From NCBI GenBank assembly GCA_015062605.1, contig SUUI01000005.1, forward strand, positions 1 to 64,000: a stretch of 64,000 nucleotides of DNA. The letters run 5' to 3'. Below, piece after piece: positions 34,336 to 43,559 of the stretch. Numbering within the stretch: position 1 is the stretch's first letter; the number at the start of each line of letters is the position of its first letter. The position numbers and the translations under genes were made by a program. Source of the stretch: Eggerthellaceae bacterium. GTDB taxonomy: Bacteria; Actinomycetota; Coriobacteriia; Coriobacteriales; Eggerthellaceae. The notes below the pieces were generated by a model that was not told the origin of the DNA, ran no database searches, and saw nothing but the letters and a program-made list of their open reading frames with translations.

Positions 34336-35490
34336 CTATTGCGACCCTGAACCGTTGTGCGCCTCAACTGCCTCCTCGTCGACATACGCGCTATGCGCAG
34401 CTCCATAGACTTCAGCAGTACCAGGATCGCCACCGGAATCAACGATAGCCATCATGTTCGCCAAGCCATAGGTATCGCAAATCACGTAGGAAACCTCATC
34501 AATCATGTCGGTTGAAGACGGGACCATCGCGGAATACATCTTCATCTCGCCCTCGTCTTGGAATTGTTTAGCGAGACTGTAGATGTCTTTCACGGACATG
34601 TCGGTCGCAACATATTTCGAGGCGGCCTGAATCACGGCAGGCAGCTCGCCAGGTGAGAGCGCGAAAACGCGGGAGATGAGCGCCTTCACCAAAGTACGCT
34701 GGTTCATCGTGCGTGTGAAATCACCATCGGGATATTTGCGGGAGCGCGCAAAGGTCAACGCCGCAACGCCATCGAGATGCTGTTCGCCGGCGGATATGGT
34801 AACCGGTCCCGCCTCCCAATCGTCGATATCGAATGGGACATTAACATCAACGCCGCCAACCGCATCGACAAGATCCTCTAAGCCGGCAAAATCGATTTCT
34901 GCATAATGGGCAATCTGAACATTGCACAACTTGGCAGCCTCTTCGATAACTTGGGCAGCTCCACCAACGCTATACGCCGCATTGAACTTGCACGTGCCAT
35001 AACCGTAGATCGTGATCATGGTGTCACGCGGAATGGAGATGAGCGTAATCTGCTTGTTCGGAGCATCAACGCGAACGAGGATGTTGGTATCGGAGCGCTC
35101 ACCCATGGACTCATCGCTCGCACGTTTGTCCGAACCGATGAGAATCATATAGAACGGCTCATCATAGCTGGTCGTAGCAACGAGCTTTTCCTTGATGGCA
35201 AGCTGCTCTTCTTCGGTTTTCCCACCTGACAGATTGTCCTCGATCGTGCTTAGGAAGAAGTACCCGCCAACGCAGACGCCGATGAGAGCGACGATAAGGA
35301 AGATAAGTACGCCGGTGAGCACCTTGCCGCTCTTGCTCCCCTTCTTTTTCTTCTTCCCCCCATTTGGTGCAGCATCATCCGCATTCGGCTGAGCGTAGCC
35401 ATACGTTGCAGCACCTGACGAAGAAATCGTAGCCAGGGAACCCGACTGCGTCTGTTGATCGGTATCGTATTGCTCTGTCATAATGATCAT
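34336..35490 (-). CDS. LytR-CpsA-Psr family cell-wall glycopolymer ligase
   Basis: 384 residues. Short cytoplasmic Lys-rich stretch, one membrane helix (residues ~50-75), then an extracellular LCP domain: YMILIGSDKRASDESMGERSD, RVDAPNKQITLISIPRDTMI with conserved Arg/Asp, GVDVNVPFDIDDW and LTFARSRKYPDGDFTRTMNQ. LCP enzymes transfer lipid-linked glycopolymers to peptidoglycan. Start uncertain between ATG 35490 and ATG 35481. Apparently monocistronic. Confidence 0.92.
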   Translation of the reverse strand: MIIMTEQYDTDQQTQSGSLATISSSGAATYGYAQPNADDAAPNGGKKKKKGSKSGKVLTGVLIFLIVALIGVCVGGYFFLSTIEDNLSGGKTEEEQLAIKEKLVATTSYDEPFYMILIGSDKRASDESMGERSDTNILVRVDAPNKQITLISIPRDTMITIYGYGTCKFNAAYSVGGAAQVIEEAAKLCNVQIAHYAEIDFAGLEDLVDAVGGVDVNVPFDIDDWEAGPVTISAGEQHLDGVAALTFARSRKYPDGDFTRTMNQRTLVKALISRVFALSPGELPAVIQAASKYVATDMSVKDIYSLAKQFQDEGEMKMYSAMVPSSTDMIDEVSYVICDTYGLANMMAIVDSGGDPGTAEVYGAAHSAYVDEEAVEAHNGSGSQ

Positions 35491-35623
35491 TCCGTAGAAT
35501 CGCTTTTCACCCTCGAGCTGCCTATATTACCACGTCTACGCCGATTTCATAGAAAACTCAAGTACGACAACAGCTAAGCGCGCCCGAAAGCGCCGCTTTG
35601 GAGCACGAATTGTGGCATAAACT

Positions 35624-36865
35624 CTAATAGCGTTCGTCGTAGACGCGCTTGGTTTTCTTCTCACTACGCGGCAGGAAGCCCAGCTCGACAATCTTCACCA
35701 ATGGCGTGAAGCCGATCTTGCTCTTCGCACGTGCTGCGAAATCCTTCGAGGCCTTCGCCCAGTCGACCGAACCAGAAGCTTCGATGTAGATGCGCATGCT
35801 GTCGCGACCGTCCAAATGCGAAATGCGGATCTGATACTCGCTCGACAACTCGGGGAACTCTTGGATGAGCTCTTCGATTTGCGCCGGGAACACATTGACG
35901 CCATGGATCTTCATCATGTCATCGGAACGTCCAGTCAAGGTATCGAGACGCGGATGCTCGTTATGGCCGCATGCGCATTCACCGGGGATGATGCGCGAGA
36001 GGTCATGCGTGCGGAAGCGGACGAGCGGAGCTCCCTCCTTCTGCAACGTGGTCAGCACGATCTCGCCCCACTCGCCATCGGGCAGGACCTCTCCAGTGTT
36101 CGGATCGATGATCTCGACATACACGTAATCGCTCCAGATATGCATGCCATGACCGTATTGGCAGTTGATGCCGATGCCCGGGCCGTACACTTCGGTAAGA
36201 CCATAGATGTCGTAGAACTCGACGCCCAGTCCGTCTATGATGCGTTGGCGGATCTTCTCCCCTGAACGCTCTGAGCCCGTGACGAGCTTCTTCAGCTTCA
36301 GTTGATCTTTGATGCCGCGCTTCTCCACTTCCTCGGCAATCAGCAAAGCATAGCTTGCTGTTGCGGTGAACACCGTCGTCTGCATATCAATCATGAACTG
36401 CAATTGCTTCTCGGTATTGCCTGGGCCCATGGGGATGGCCATCGCGCCTAAACGCTCGCAGCCAGCTTGGAAACCGATGCCGGCAGTCCACAAGCCATAT
36501 CCCGGGGTTATCTGGATGCGGTCCTTGTCGGTTATGCCCGCATATTCGTAGCAGCGTGCGAATTGGATTGCCCAATCCTCGACATCTTTTTTGGTATACG
36601 GGATGATGACCGGCGTTCCCGTCGTACCTGATGAGCTATGGATGCGCACAATCTTCTCTTCCGGCACAGCAGCCAATCCCAAAGGATACGCTTCGCGCAA
36701 ATCTCCCTTGTCCGTGAAAGGCAGCTTCTCGAAATCCGCCTGCGTTACAACATCGCCCAAATCGATGCCATCGAATTTCTTCGCATAGAACGGGCTGCGG
36801 TCCTTCAGGTCCTTGAACTGCTTTTTGATGAAATCGAATTGCGTATCGGTTAGCTGCATGGTCAT
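35624..36865 (-). CDS. paaK: Phenylacetate-CoA ligase family enzyme
   Basis: 413 residues, AMP-forming ligase: P-loop IHSSSGTTGTPVIIPYT, central DIYGLTEVYGPGIG, YVEIIDPNTGEVLPDGEWGE, and the C-terminal AMP_binding_C2 domain (GRSDDMMKIHGVNVFPAQIE). It forms aryl-acetyl-CoA from arylacetate, ATP and CoA; in amino-acid fermenters it often accompanies IorAB and may act on phenyl- or indoleacetate. It is the last gene of a run iorA-iorB-barnase-barstar-paaK, 31 bp after barstar. Confidence 0.9.
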   Translation of the reverse strand: MTMQLTDTQFDFIKKQFKDLKDRSPFYAKKFDGIDLGDVVTQADFEKLPFTDKGDLREAYPLGLAAVPEEKIVRIHSSSGTTGTPVIIPYTKKDVEDWAIQFARCYEYAGITDKDRIQITPGYGLWTAGIGFQAGCERLGAMAIPMGPGNTEKQLQFMIDMQTTVFTATASYALLIAEEVEKRGIKDQLKLKKLVTGSERSGEKIRQRIIDGLGVEFYDIYGLTEVYGPGIGINCQYGHGMHIWSDYVYVEIIDPNTGEVLPDGEWGEIVLTTLQKEGAPLVRFRTHDLSRIIPGECACGHNEHPRLDTLTGRSDDMMKIHGVNVFPAQIEELIQEFPELSSEYQIRISHLDGRDSMRIYIEASGSVDWAKASKDFAARAKSKIGFTPLVKIVELGFLPRSEKKTKRVYDERY

Positions 36866-36896
36866 CCTCTCTATTGCAATCTATTGAATCATCATT

Positions 36897-37220
36897 CTAG
36901 CAAACTATCATCACGCTAAGCGATGGATTGTAGCGGGCGCTGCGCATGAGGACGCGGCAGATCTTCGTGAAGTCATCCCAATCGATTTGGTCGGGATTTC
37001 CTTCCCTGTCCATCTCCTCGTTGCGTTCAGCCTGGTCGAAATCCTCAGCACAATCGCGGACGACCGTGATGATCACAGGTTCGCTTACATCGCCGAGGCA
37101 ATCAGAAAGCGCAGCGTAGTTCTTCCCGTAGTGCGCAGGAAACGAAAGCGCCTTTGCCAAATAGGCATGGACCTCTTTTACGTTGGCGAACTGGTCCTCA
37201 TTGAGAATGACTTCTTTCAT
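36897..37220 (-). CDS. Barstar-family ribonuclease inhibitor
   Basis: 107 residues. The barstar signature lies at residues ~25-45: FPAHYGKNYAALSDCLGD, corresponding to the barnase-contact helix. The key Asp39 equivalent is kept (SDCL), while the Asp35 equivalent appears to be Ala. It would bind and block the barnase encoded just upstream, protecting the cytoplasm. AAAGGAG ribosome-binding site, 32 bp after the ribonuclease stop, same transcript. Confidence 0.88.
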   Translation of the reverse strand: MKEVILNEDQFANVKEVHAYLAKALSFPAHYGKNYAALSDCLGDVSEPVIITVVRDCAEDFDQAERNEEMDREGNPDQIDWDDFTKICRVLMRSARYNPSLSVMIVC

Positions 37221-37252
37221 CGTGGCTCCTTTTATGTGGCTTGGGTTGCCCG

Positions 37253-37780
37253 TCAATACAGCCGCTCGAACGTTTTGTAATGATCTCCCGTATAGTAGAT
37301 CAAACCGTCATTCGAATAGACAAGGCGTTTGGCGTTGCGGTAACCGCCTTCGTAATCGATATCCGCTTCGAACCATTCGCGACCAGGCGCATCGGGCATC
37401 ATGCCATCATCGTTGGAAAAACCACCGCCGCCGATGCTCATGCCGGGGAGCACGTCCCATAGATTGCCCTTATCTTGGACCCAACCAGCTTTACGCGCCT
37501 TGGTCTTCGTAATGTAGTTCGACGGTACGTGACCATACAGATGTATATAGAGCGCTACCTCTTCCTTCGAGGTGTACTTGCCGTTTTCGGTCACCGTGAC
37601 GGTGGCGCTTGGCGTCTCGGGTTTCTGCGGTTGGGGCTGGACGATAGTGGGGTTATCCCCTCCGCCCCCTTGCGGTGCCGCTTTCGTGCAGCCCGCAAGC
37701 AGGCCAGCACCCACGACAAGCGTAAGAACGCATACGAAAACGATTAGTTTCTTAACGATGCTCCCTGCTAGCTTGCTCAT
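37253..37780 (-). CDS. Barnase-type ribonuclease predicted to be a lipoprotein
   Basis: 175 residues. N-terminal lipoprotein signal (VGAGLLAGCTKAA, Cys ~31), a Gly/Pro/Gln-rich linker to ~70, then a full barnase domain: VPSNYITKTKARKAGW, GNLWDVLPGMSIGG, with catalytic Glu138 (FEADIDY), Arg152 (AKRLVYS) and His167 (GDHYKTF) all conserved, so activity is expected. Secreted guanyl-type RNases hydrolyse RNA by transphosphorylation. Membrane anchoring is unusual; it suggests RNA scavenging or contact toxicity. GGAAG ribosome-binding site; follows iorB by 25 bp and precedes barstar. Confidence 0.9.
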   Translation of the reverse strand: MSKLAGSIVKKLIVFVCVLTLVVGAGLLAGCTKAAPQGGGGDNPTIVQPQPQKPETPSATVTVTENGKYTSKEEVALYIHLYGHVPSNYITKTKARKAGWVQDKGNLWDVLPGMSIGGGGFSNDDGMMPDAPGREWFEADIDYEGGYRNAKRLVYSNDGLIYYTGDHYKTFERLY

Positions 37781-37805
37781 GGCTTCCTCGAACCGCTCTA
37801 TTTTG

Positions 37806-38393
37806 CTACACGCTTGCGACGATATCGATCGCGCGTTGATTAAGCTCAACGAACCTCGGCTTCACGCAAACCTCGATGGCATGTCGCAAATCATCGAGAT
37901 TCAAATCGATGACCCCTGCGAAAAGAGCGCTTGCCAGAAGAACCGTATTGAGCACTTTGCGAGATCCGACTGCTTCGGTGATGGCCGCATCGTCGACTAC
38001 GATGAGATGCTCGCCTAATTTCGCATGCAATGATGCAATCACATCATTGGCGCGATACGCCCCACCTGAAAGGGCCACGGTCACCGGTTGTACCGCACTC
38101 GAAGCCGTCACCACGATGCCATCGGGAGCAAGATACTCTAAAGCGCGCGCCGCCTCCGCGGGCTCGAACGCGATGATGAGCTGCGCGGTTTTCTTCGCAA
38201 TCAGAGACGAGTGCACCTGCTCGCCCTCGTTTCCCATGCGAACGTGGCTCGTCACATTACCGCCACGCTGCGCCATGCCGATGGTCTCAGCGGTGCGAAC
38301 CTGCCAGCCCTTGCTCTGAGCTGCCTGGGCAAGCACTTTCGCTGCCAGCACGGTGCCTTGCCCCCCGACTCCCGCAAGAAGGATGTTGATCAT
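37806..38393 (-). CDS. iorB: Indolepyruvate:ferredoxin oxidoreductase, beta subunit
   Basis: 195 residues. Gamma-type POR domain: MINILLAGVGGQGTVLAAKVL, GMAQRGGNVTSHVRMG, AAEAARALEYL. With IorA it oxidises aryl pyruvates from Trp, Phe and Tyr to aryl-acetyl-CoA, CO2 and reduced ferredoxin in the cytosol. The ATG overlaps the iorA stop (ATGA), so the subunits are co-translated; a longer in-frame upstream extension inside iorA is rejected. Confidence 0.95.
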   Translation of the reverse strand: MINILLAGVGGQGTVLAAKVLAQAAQSKGWQVRTAETIGMAQRGGNVTSHVRMGNEGEQVHSSLIAKKTAQLIIAFEPAEAARALEYLAPDGIVVTASSAVQPVTVALSGGAYRANDVIASLHAKLGEHLIVVDDAAITEAVGSRKVLNTVLLASALFAGVIDLNLDDLRHAIEVCVKPRFVELNQRAIDIVASV

Positions 38394-40312
38394 CGCACAC
38401 CCCCTTCGCAGGCGAAAGCAGCGGGTACCTTGAGCGCACCGACTGCGCACAGTTGCACGCACAATCCGCAGCCATTGCATAAGCTCGCATCCACGAACGC
38501 CTGCCCGCGCGATCCGCTCTTTATGCCTTTCGCATCTGGATCGAACCCGATGCCCGGACAGCCGATCTGGGTGATGCAGCGCTTGCAGCCCGTACACAAA
38601 TCCGCATCGACTATAACCTGGGGTTTCGGCTTGATAAGTTGGACGCAAGGCGAACGGAACACGACAGCGCTCGGACCAGCGAAGCCTATCGCTTGAGCTG
38701 CAGCCGCGCATGCCTCGTCGATGTTTAACGGATCCGCCTCCACCACGCATCCAAAGCCGATGGCGCGCAAGAGTTCCGCGATGTCGATACCCTGATGATT
38801 GGCCCCCATAAGCGTCACTCCGGTTCCTGGATGCGGCTGGGAGCCCGTCATGGCCGTGGTCGCATTGTCGAGAACGACCACGGTGATGTCATGTTGGTTG
38901 TACACGGCGTTGACCACGCCGGTAAGGCCGCTTGCAAAGAAGGTGGAATCCCCTACGAAGGCGATGTTCTTCTTGTCGGGTTGCGTTACCGCAAAACCCT
39001 GCGCCATCGTGATGCCCGCACCCATGCACAAACAGGTATCGATGGCATCGAGCGGCATCGCATTGCCTAAGGTATAGCAACCGATATCGCCGCAGAGAAT
39101 CGCCGGGGTCTTGCCAAGCGCTTTTTTCACGGCATAGAAGCTGCCGCGATGCGGGCATCCTGCACACAAAACGGGAGGACGAACCGGCAGGGGCTCATCG
39201 AACGTAAGCGGCGAGGCTTCATCGGAAAGCGAAAGGCCCAAAAAGGACTGAATCCGAGCGAAGGCATCGTCGACGGAGTTCTCGCCCCGTGCGAGCGCAT
39301 CCCCTGAAAGCTTGCCGTGCACTTCAAGCGGCAGATGCTCTCGGCCGGCAAGTGCCGCGAGCTCGTCCTCTATGACGTAATCGAGCTCTTCAAGAACCAA
39401 AACCTTCTCAAGCGGTTTGACGAACGATGAAACGCGTTTTTGCGGGAACGGATATGGCGTTCCCACCTGCAAAAACGATATCGGCGGAAGAGAGATGCCC
39501 TGCCTTTTTGCTGAAGCCTCGAGCATGCTTAACGCCTCGCGGGCATACGCCGCGGAGACTCCTCCTGCAACGATGCCGACCTTGGCAGCATCGCCAGCAA
39601 TGGCTTCAGTAGGATTGAAGCCTGCATACGGCTCTTCTGCTCCAAACGTATCGGCAATGCGCACAAGCCGCTCGTTGATCTCAGCATGTGCCTGATATGA
39701 GCGCCCTGGAAAGATCACCCAACGAGCATCGCGCACGAACCCTTCTTCGGGAATCGCACGGGCAATCGTCTGTTCGGGAATGTCGAAGAACGCCGAAGCA
39801 TGGCAGATGCGCGTGGTTGGACGCACGATAACGGGAGTCTTATAACGCTCGGATAGCTCGAATGCTGCCTGCATCATGGCAAAGCCCTGTTCAGGCGTTG
39901 CCGGATCGAGCACCGGAACTTTAGCGAATGCCGCAAAGCGGCGCGTATCCTGTTCGGTTTGCGACGAAATCGGACCCGGATCATCAGCGACAAACAGCAC
40001 GCAACCGCCCTTCACGCCGATGTAGTTGAGGCATAAAAGCGGATCGGAAGCGACATTGAGCCCCATCTGCTTGCATGTAAACAGCACGCGCGCTCCGCTA
40101 TACGCCGCGCCGGCAACCAATTCGAGGGCGGCCTTCTCGTTGGCAGACCATTCGACATGCACGCCCTGGGCAACGCCTGAGGCGCGCAGCTTCGCAATGG
40201 TCTCGATTACTTCAGAGGAAGGCGTTCCGGGATATCCCGCTGCCACGTTCACGCCAGCCTGTAAGGCCGCATACGCGAACGCCTCGTTTCCCATCAGCAG
40301 TTTCTTCGGCAT
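38390..40312 (-). CDS. iorA: Indolepyruvate:ferredoxin oxidoreductase, alpha subunit
   Basis: 640 residues. N-terminal pyrimidine domain (LLMGNEAFAYAALQAGVNVA; GYPGTPSSEVIE), central TPP-binding domain (CGDIGCYTLGNAMP, then GDSTFFASGLTGVVNAVYNQ), and two 4Fe-4S clusters at the C-terminus (CTGCKRCITQIGC and CNGCGLCVQLC). It feeds electrons from aromatic amino-acid fermentation to ferredoxin. AAGGATCG ribosome-binding site; 35 bp after purE. Confidence 0.96.
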   Translation of the reverse strand: MPKKLLMGNEAFAYAALQAGVNVAAGYPGTPSSEVIETIAKLRASGVAQGVHVEWSANEKAALELVAGAAYSGARVLFTCKQMGLNVASDPLLCLNYIGVKGGCVLFVADDPGPISSQTEQDTRRFAAFAKVPVLDPATPEQGFAMMQAAFELSERYKTPVIVRPTTRICHASAFFDIPEQTIARAIPEEGFVRDARWVIFPGRSYQAHAEINERLVRIADTFGAEEPYAGFNPTEAIAGDAAKVGIVAGGVSAAYAREALSMLEASAKRQGISLPPISFLQVGTPYPFPQKRVSSFVKPLEKVLVLEELDYVIEDELAALAGREHLPLEVHGKLSGDALARGENSVDDAFARIQSFLGLSLSDEASPLTFDEPLPVRPPVLCAGCPHRGSFYAVKKALGKTPAILCGDIGCYTLGNAMPLDAIDTCLCMGAGITMAQGFAVTQPDKKNIAFVGDSTFFASGLTGVVNAVYNQHDITVVVLDNATTAMTGSQPHPGTGVTLMGANHQGIDIAELLRAIGFGCVVEADPLNIDEACAAAAQAIGFAGPSAVVFRSPCVQLIKPKPQVIVDADLCTGCKRCITQIGCPGIGFDPDAKGIKSGSRGQAFVDASLCNGCGLCVQLCAVGALKVPAAFACEGGVR

Positions 40313-40347
40313 GGCGATCCTTCGTTCTTTGTGATGCTCACACGCGA

Positions 40348-40815
40348 TTAGCGAGCCATCTGCTCCTTGAAATCGACAATCGTGCGATACATCTCCACGT
40401 CGCCGGTTCCGAGCATTTGCACCGCTAAGATGGCAGCGTTCTTAGCTCCGTTGATGGCAACGCACGCAACGGGCACACCACTCGGCATCTGAACCATCGA
40501 AAGCAGCGAGTCCAACCCGCCCAAATCGCTCGTCTTCATCGGAACGCAAATGACCGGATTGGCCGTATATGCCGCAACCACGCCGCCCAAATGGGCAGCT
40601 TTGCCCGCTGCAGCGATGATGACGCGGATGCCGCGATCGTATGCGCTTTGCGCCCACTCGTGTACTTCGGCGGGTTTGCGATGCGCACTCGCGACCTTCA
40701 CCTCATAGGGCACGCCGAAAGCATCGAGCTGCGCCATGCACGGCTCCATCGCCGGCATATCCGATTCGGATCCCATGATGATTCCGACAATCGGCGTTCC
40801 ATTTTGATCAGCCAT
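40348..40815 (-). CDS. purE: N5-carboxyaminoimidazole ribonucleotide mutase
   Basis: 155 residues, class I PurE: GIIMGSESDMPAMEPC, VASAHRKPAEVHEWA with the catalytic His, GKAAHLGGVVAAYT. It isomerises N5-CAIR to CAIR in purine synthesis. No purK or other purine gene is nearby, and the gene is wedged between the MoxR-methyltransferase gene (29 bp upstream) and iorA (35 bp downstream). Confidence 0.95.
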   Translation of the reverse strand: MADQNGTPIVGIIMGSESDMPAMEPCMAQLDAFGVPYEVKVASAHRKPAEVHEWAQSAYDRGIRVIIAAAGKAAHLGGVVAAYTANPVICVPMKTSDLGGLDSLLSMVQMPSGVPVACVAINGAKNAAILAVQMLGTGDVEMYRTIVDFKEQMAR

Positions 40816-40844
40816 GTGTTCCTACCTTCCCTATATAAGCTCGC

Positions 40845-43553
40845 TTACAAGCTGCGATCGACCGCGCCGCCATTGAAGATGGCCCGCGGCAGAACGTTCG
40901 CCTTCGGCTTAGCAACATGCGCTACCACGGCGCGGAATTCCACATCCTCGTCGCTCTCAACCGCATCAACAGTATACCCTTGGATATACCCGTCTGTCGG
41001 GTTGACCTTGTGGACGTCACGATAACTCAAACCGACCATGGAGAATCCCGCTTCAGCAAGCATAGCCTCGAATTCCTCTTGGCTTAATGCCGATTGCACG
41101 CTATTACCCATCGCGCGGGCTTTAGCAACGACATCCTTATCGCGAGGACCCGTCGCAACAACCGTTTCGCAAATCAGCATGCCACCGAAACGCAGAACGC
41201 GGAAAATCTCGCGAATCACCTGCTTCGTATCATATGCCAAGTTCAGGATGCTATTGGTAAATACAAGGTCCATGCTGTTTTCACGCAGGCCAATCGATGC
41301 GAGATCTTCAGGGAAGCCCCAATGGAATTCCATGTTGCTCTCGGGAAGGCCGGAATCCTGCCAAGCACGATCCATGTCGCGCATTGCCTCGTTGATATGC
41401 TCACGCGACCAATCGATGCCTACGACATGACCTGTAATGCCCACTCGATCCGAAAGCTTGAAAACACCTCGACCGCGACGGCAACCGATGTCGAGGATCA
41501 TCTTGCCCGTCAAGAACTCGGGAAGCGTCATTTTGCACATGCTATTGAAACCGTACTCGAAGGTCTTGTTAGTGTAATAGGATACGAGTTTGTCGTGATA
41601 TGCCTGTGTGCCGACCGCAGCTTCCGGTTCGGGGTCGCTCACAAGCTCAGCCGTCTTTGCTGTCGCAGGTTCTTCCGCCTCTGGTTCGGAGAACTCCGCG
41701 ACTATCTCATCGACTGCCGCCTTCACTTCGTAAACCGCTTCGGCAATTATCTCTTCGATCTTCGCGCTTTCAGGAGAAATAACCTCATCGGCGACAGACG
41801 CCATGACGGTTTCCACCTCATCGGCCTCAGGCGCTTTTACCGCAACAGGCGCTGCAGGTACAGGCGGCACTGGATTTTGCTTACGATCTTGCGAGGCCTC
41901 TTCTTCTCTCTCTTCGCTCGAAGGCGCTGCATGGCGAGCATGGTTCGCCGTTTTGCCCGGCGAAAGCGAAATCGGTACGACGGTCATGCCAGACCCTCCT
42001 TGAGAACCCAAGCCCAGCGGGTCTTGCTTCGCCTCAGCCGTGGCCGCGATACGCTCCATAGGAAGTTCGCTGATGCGCTCGGCGATCTTCTGACGGTTAT
42101 CCTCGACTAAAAGATCCTGATTGTGCGCGAAGTAGCTGTCGCTTCCGAAACGATTGAGGAACCTCATCGTCGTGGTGCGCGCGGTCAGCTCGGTCACGAA
42201 CACTAACAGCTCGCGCTTCTGGTTGAAGGCCTCATCAATGAACGCGAACGCGTTATCCAAACGAAGTTGCGCATCCTCGATATCCTGGTTCAGGCTCTCA
42301 GCGTGGTGACGATACACCTGGTTGATCGTTGCGTAATCCTGATAGTTCTCCCCCGCAGCCGTTGTCGACATCATCTCGCGCAAGACGCCGTCGGCAAGTC
42401 GTAAGCTGCGCGTCGCTTGAGCAGATGCGGTGCCGATGTCCTTGCTATGGGCGAGCCTGCCCTCTATCTGCTGGGCTGCATTGCTCACATAAGCGAACAG
42501 GTCATCACCCGTGCGCATCTTCTCCTTCAAGTCGGAAAGGCTCTCGCGCACCATGTTGAGCGCTTCATCCTTCTTCACGATTTCGAACATGTCGCCGCCC
42601 AACGAATCAAGCAACAGTCCAAGCAAAGCCAGGCGCTCGTCGAAACGCGCAGCTTGCGCACGCTCCACGATGGACGCGTCCACATTGCCTGCCAGGATTT
42701 CATCGATCTGATAGTCCGACCGGTATTTGTTGAACAAGTCATAGTACGCTGCGAACCGCTCGGCAATCTCCGCATCTTGCAGGAATTGTTCGACAAGAGC
42801 CGCGTTCACCGGCGTTCCCTGCTGCTCGAACAGCGTGATGGTCTTAGCCAAGTCCTCCCAGCCGCGAGCCGTAACAAAGCTCTTGCCACCAAGCTTCGCC
42901 TCGACCATATAGAAATCGCTATGGCGAACCTCGAGATACGAGGTGACCGCCGGGTGCAAGCCTTGGTCGAGCGCGTAACTCTTCCATGCGGCATAATCCG
43001 GCTCGATGTCGATACGACGCAGACGATCCATTGTGACGATATCGAACTCATGCACCGAGCGGTTATATTCGGGAGGATTGCCCGCGCACACCACGATCCA
43101 ATCCTCGGGAATGCTATGACGGCCGAAGGTTTTGAATTGCAGGAACTGCAACATGCTCGGATAAAGCGTCTCCGAAACGCAGTTGATTTCATCGAGGAAA
43201 AGGATGCCCTTTTTAAGCCCCGTCTTCTCCATGTAATCGTACATGGATGCGATGATCTCGCTCATGGTGTATTCGGAGACATCGAATTCCACATCACCGT
43301 ACGTCTTGTGCTCGATGAACGGCAATCCGAGTGCGCTTTGGCGCGTATGATGGGTCATCGAATAGGAGACGAGTCCGATGCCCATCTCGGATGCCACCTG
43401 CTCGACGATTGCCGTCTTGCCGATGCCAGGTGCTCCAATCAAGAACAACGGGCGCTGGTGTGCGATGTCGATGCAATAGGTGCCGGTGTCGTCCTTGCTC
43501 ATGTACGCACGGACGGTTTCGGTGATTTGGTTCTTTGCTTCAGAGATGTTCAT
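40845..43553 (-). CDS. MoxR-type AAA+ ATPase fused to a SAM-dependent methyltransferase
   Basis: 902 residues. Residues ~30-270: AAA+ domain with Walker A GAPGIGKT (40-47), Walker B ILFLDEIN (~117-124) and sensor AGNPPEYN, like MoxR/DUF ATPases that work with VWA proteins. Residues ~270-510: helical region. Residues ~535-655: acidic Ala/Glu/Pro linker. Residues ~660-880: class I methyltransferase with ILDIGCRRGRG and VVGIDWSREHI, most like small-molecule (ArsM/UbiE-like) enzymes. The fusion is unusual. Last gene of a three-gene unit with the VWA and LRR proteins; 6-bp gap to the VWA gene. AAGGAG ribosome-binding site. Function unknown; ATP-driven remodelling tied to methylation is inferred. 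Confidence 0.85.
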   Translation of the reverse strand: MNISEAKNQITETVRAYMSKDDTGTYCIDIAHQRPLFLIGAPGIGKTAIVEQVASEMGIGLVSYSMTHHTRQSALGLPFIEHKTYGDVEFDVSEYTMSEIIASMYDYMEKTGLKKGILFLDEINCVSETLYPSMLQFLQFKTFGRHSIPEDWIVVCAGNPPEYNRSVHEFDIVTMDRLRRIDIEPDYAAWKSYALDQGLHPAVTSYLEVRHSDFYMVEAKLGGKSFVTARGWEDLAKTITLFEQQGTPVNAALVEQFLQDAEIAERFAAYYDLFNKYRSDYQIDEILAGNVDASIVERAQAARFDERLALLGLLLDSLGGDMFEIVKKDEALNMVRESLSDLKEKMRTGDDLFAYVSNAAQQIEGRLAHSKDIGTASAQATRSLRLADGVLREMMSTTAAGENYQDYATINQVYRHHAESLNQDIEDAQLRLDNAFAFIDEAFNQKRELLVFVTELTARTTTMRFLNRFGSDSYFAHNQDLLVEDNRQKIAERISELPMERIAATAEAKQDPLGLGSQGGSGMTVVPISLSPGKTANHARHAAPSSEEREEEASQDRKQNPVPPVPAAPVAVKAPEADEVETVMASVADEVISPESAKIEEIIAEAVYEVKAAVDEIVAEFSEPEAEEPATAKTAELVSDPEPEAAVGTQAYHDKLVSYYTNKTFEYGFNSMCKMTLPEFLTGKMILDIGCRRGRGVFKLSDRVGITGHVVGIDWSREHINEAMRDMDRAWQDSGLPESNMEFHWGFPEDLASIGLRENSMDLVFTNSILNLAYDTKQVIREIFRVLRFGGMLICETVVATGPRDKDVVAKARAMGNSVQSALSQEEFEAMLAEAGFSMVGLSYRDVHKVNPTDGYIQGYTVDAVESDEDVEFRAVVAHVAKPKANVLPRAIFNGGAVDRSL

Positions 43554-43559
43554 AAACGA

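Noticed and set aside
37806-38750. Longer iorB start (about 119 extra residues)
   Set aside because: The extension lies wholly inside iorA in another frame and lacks conservation; MINILLAGVGGQG with the ATGA overlap is the family start.
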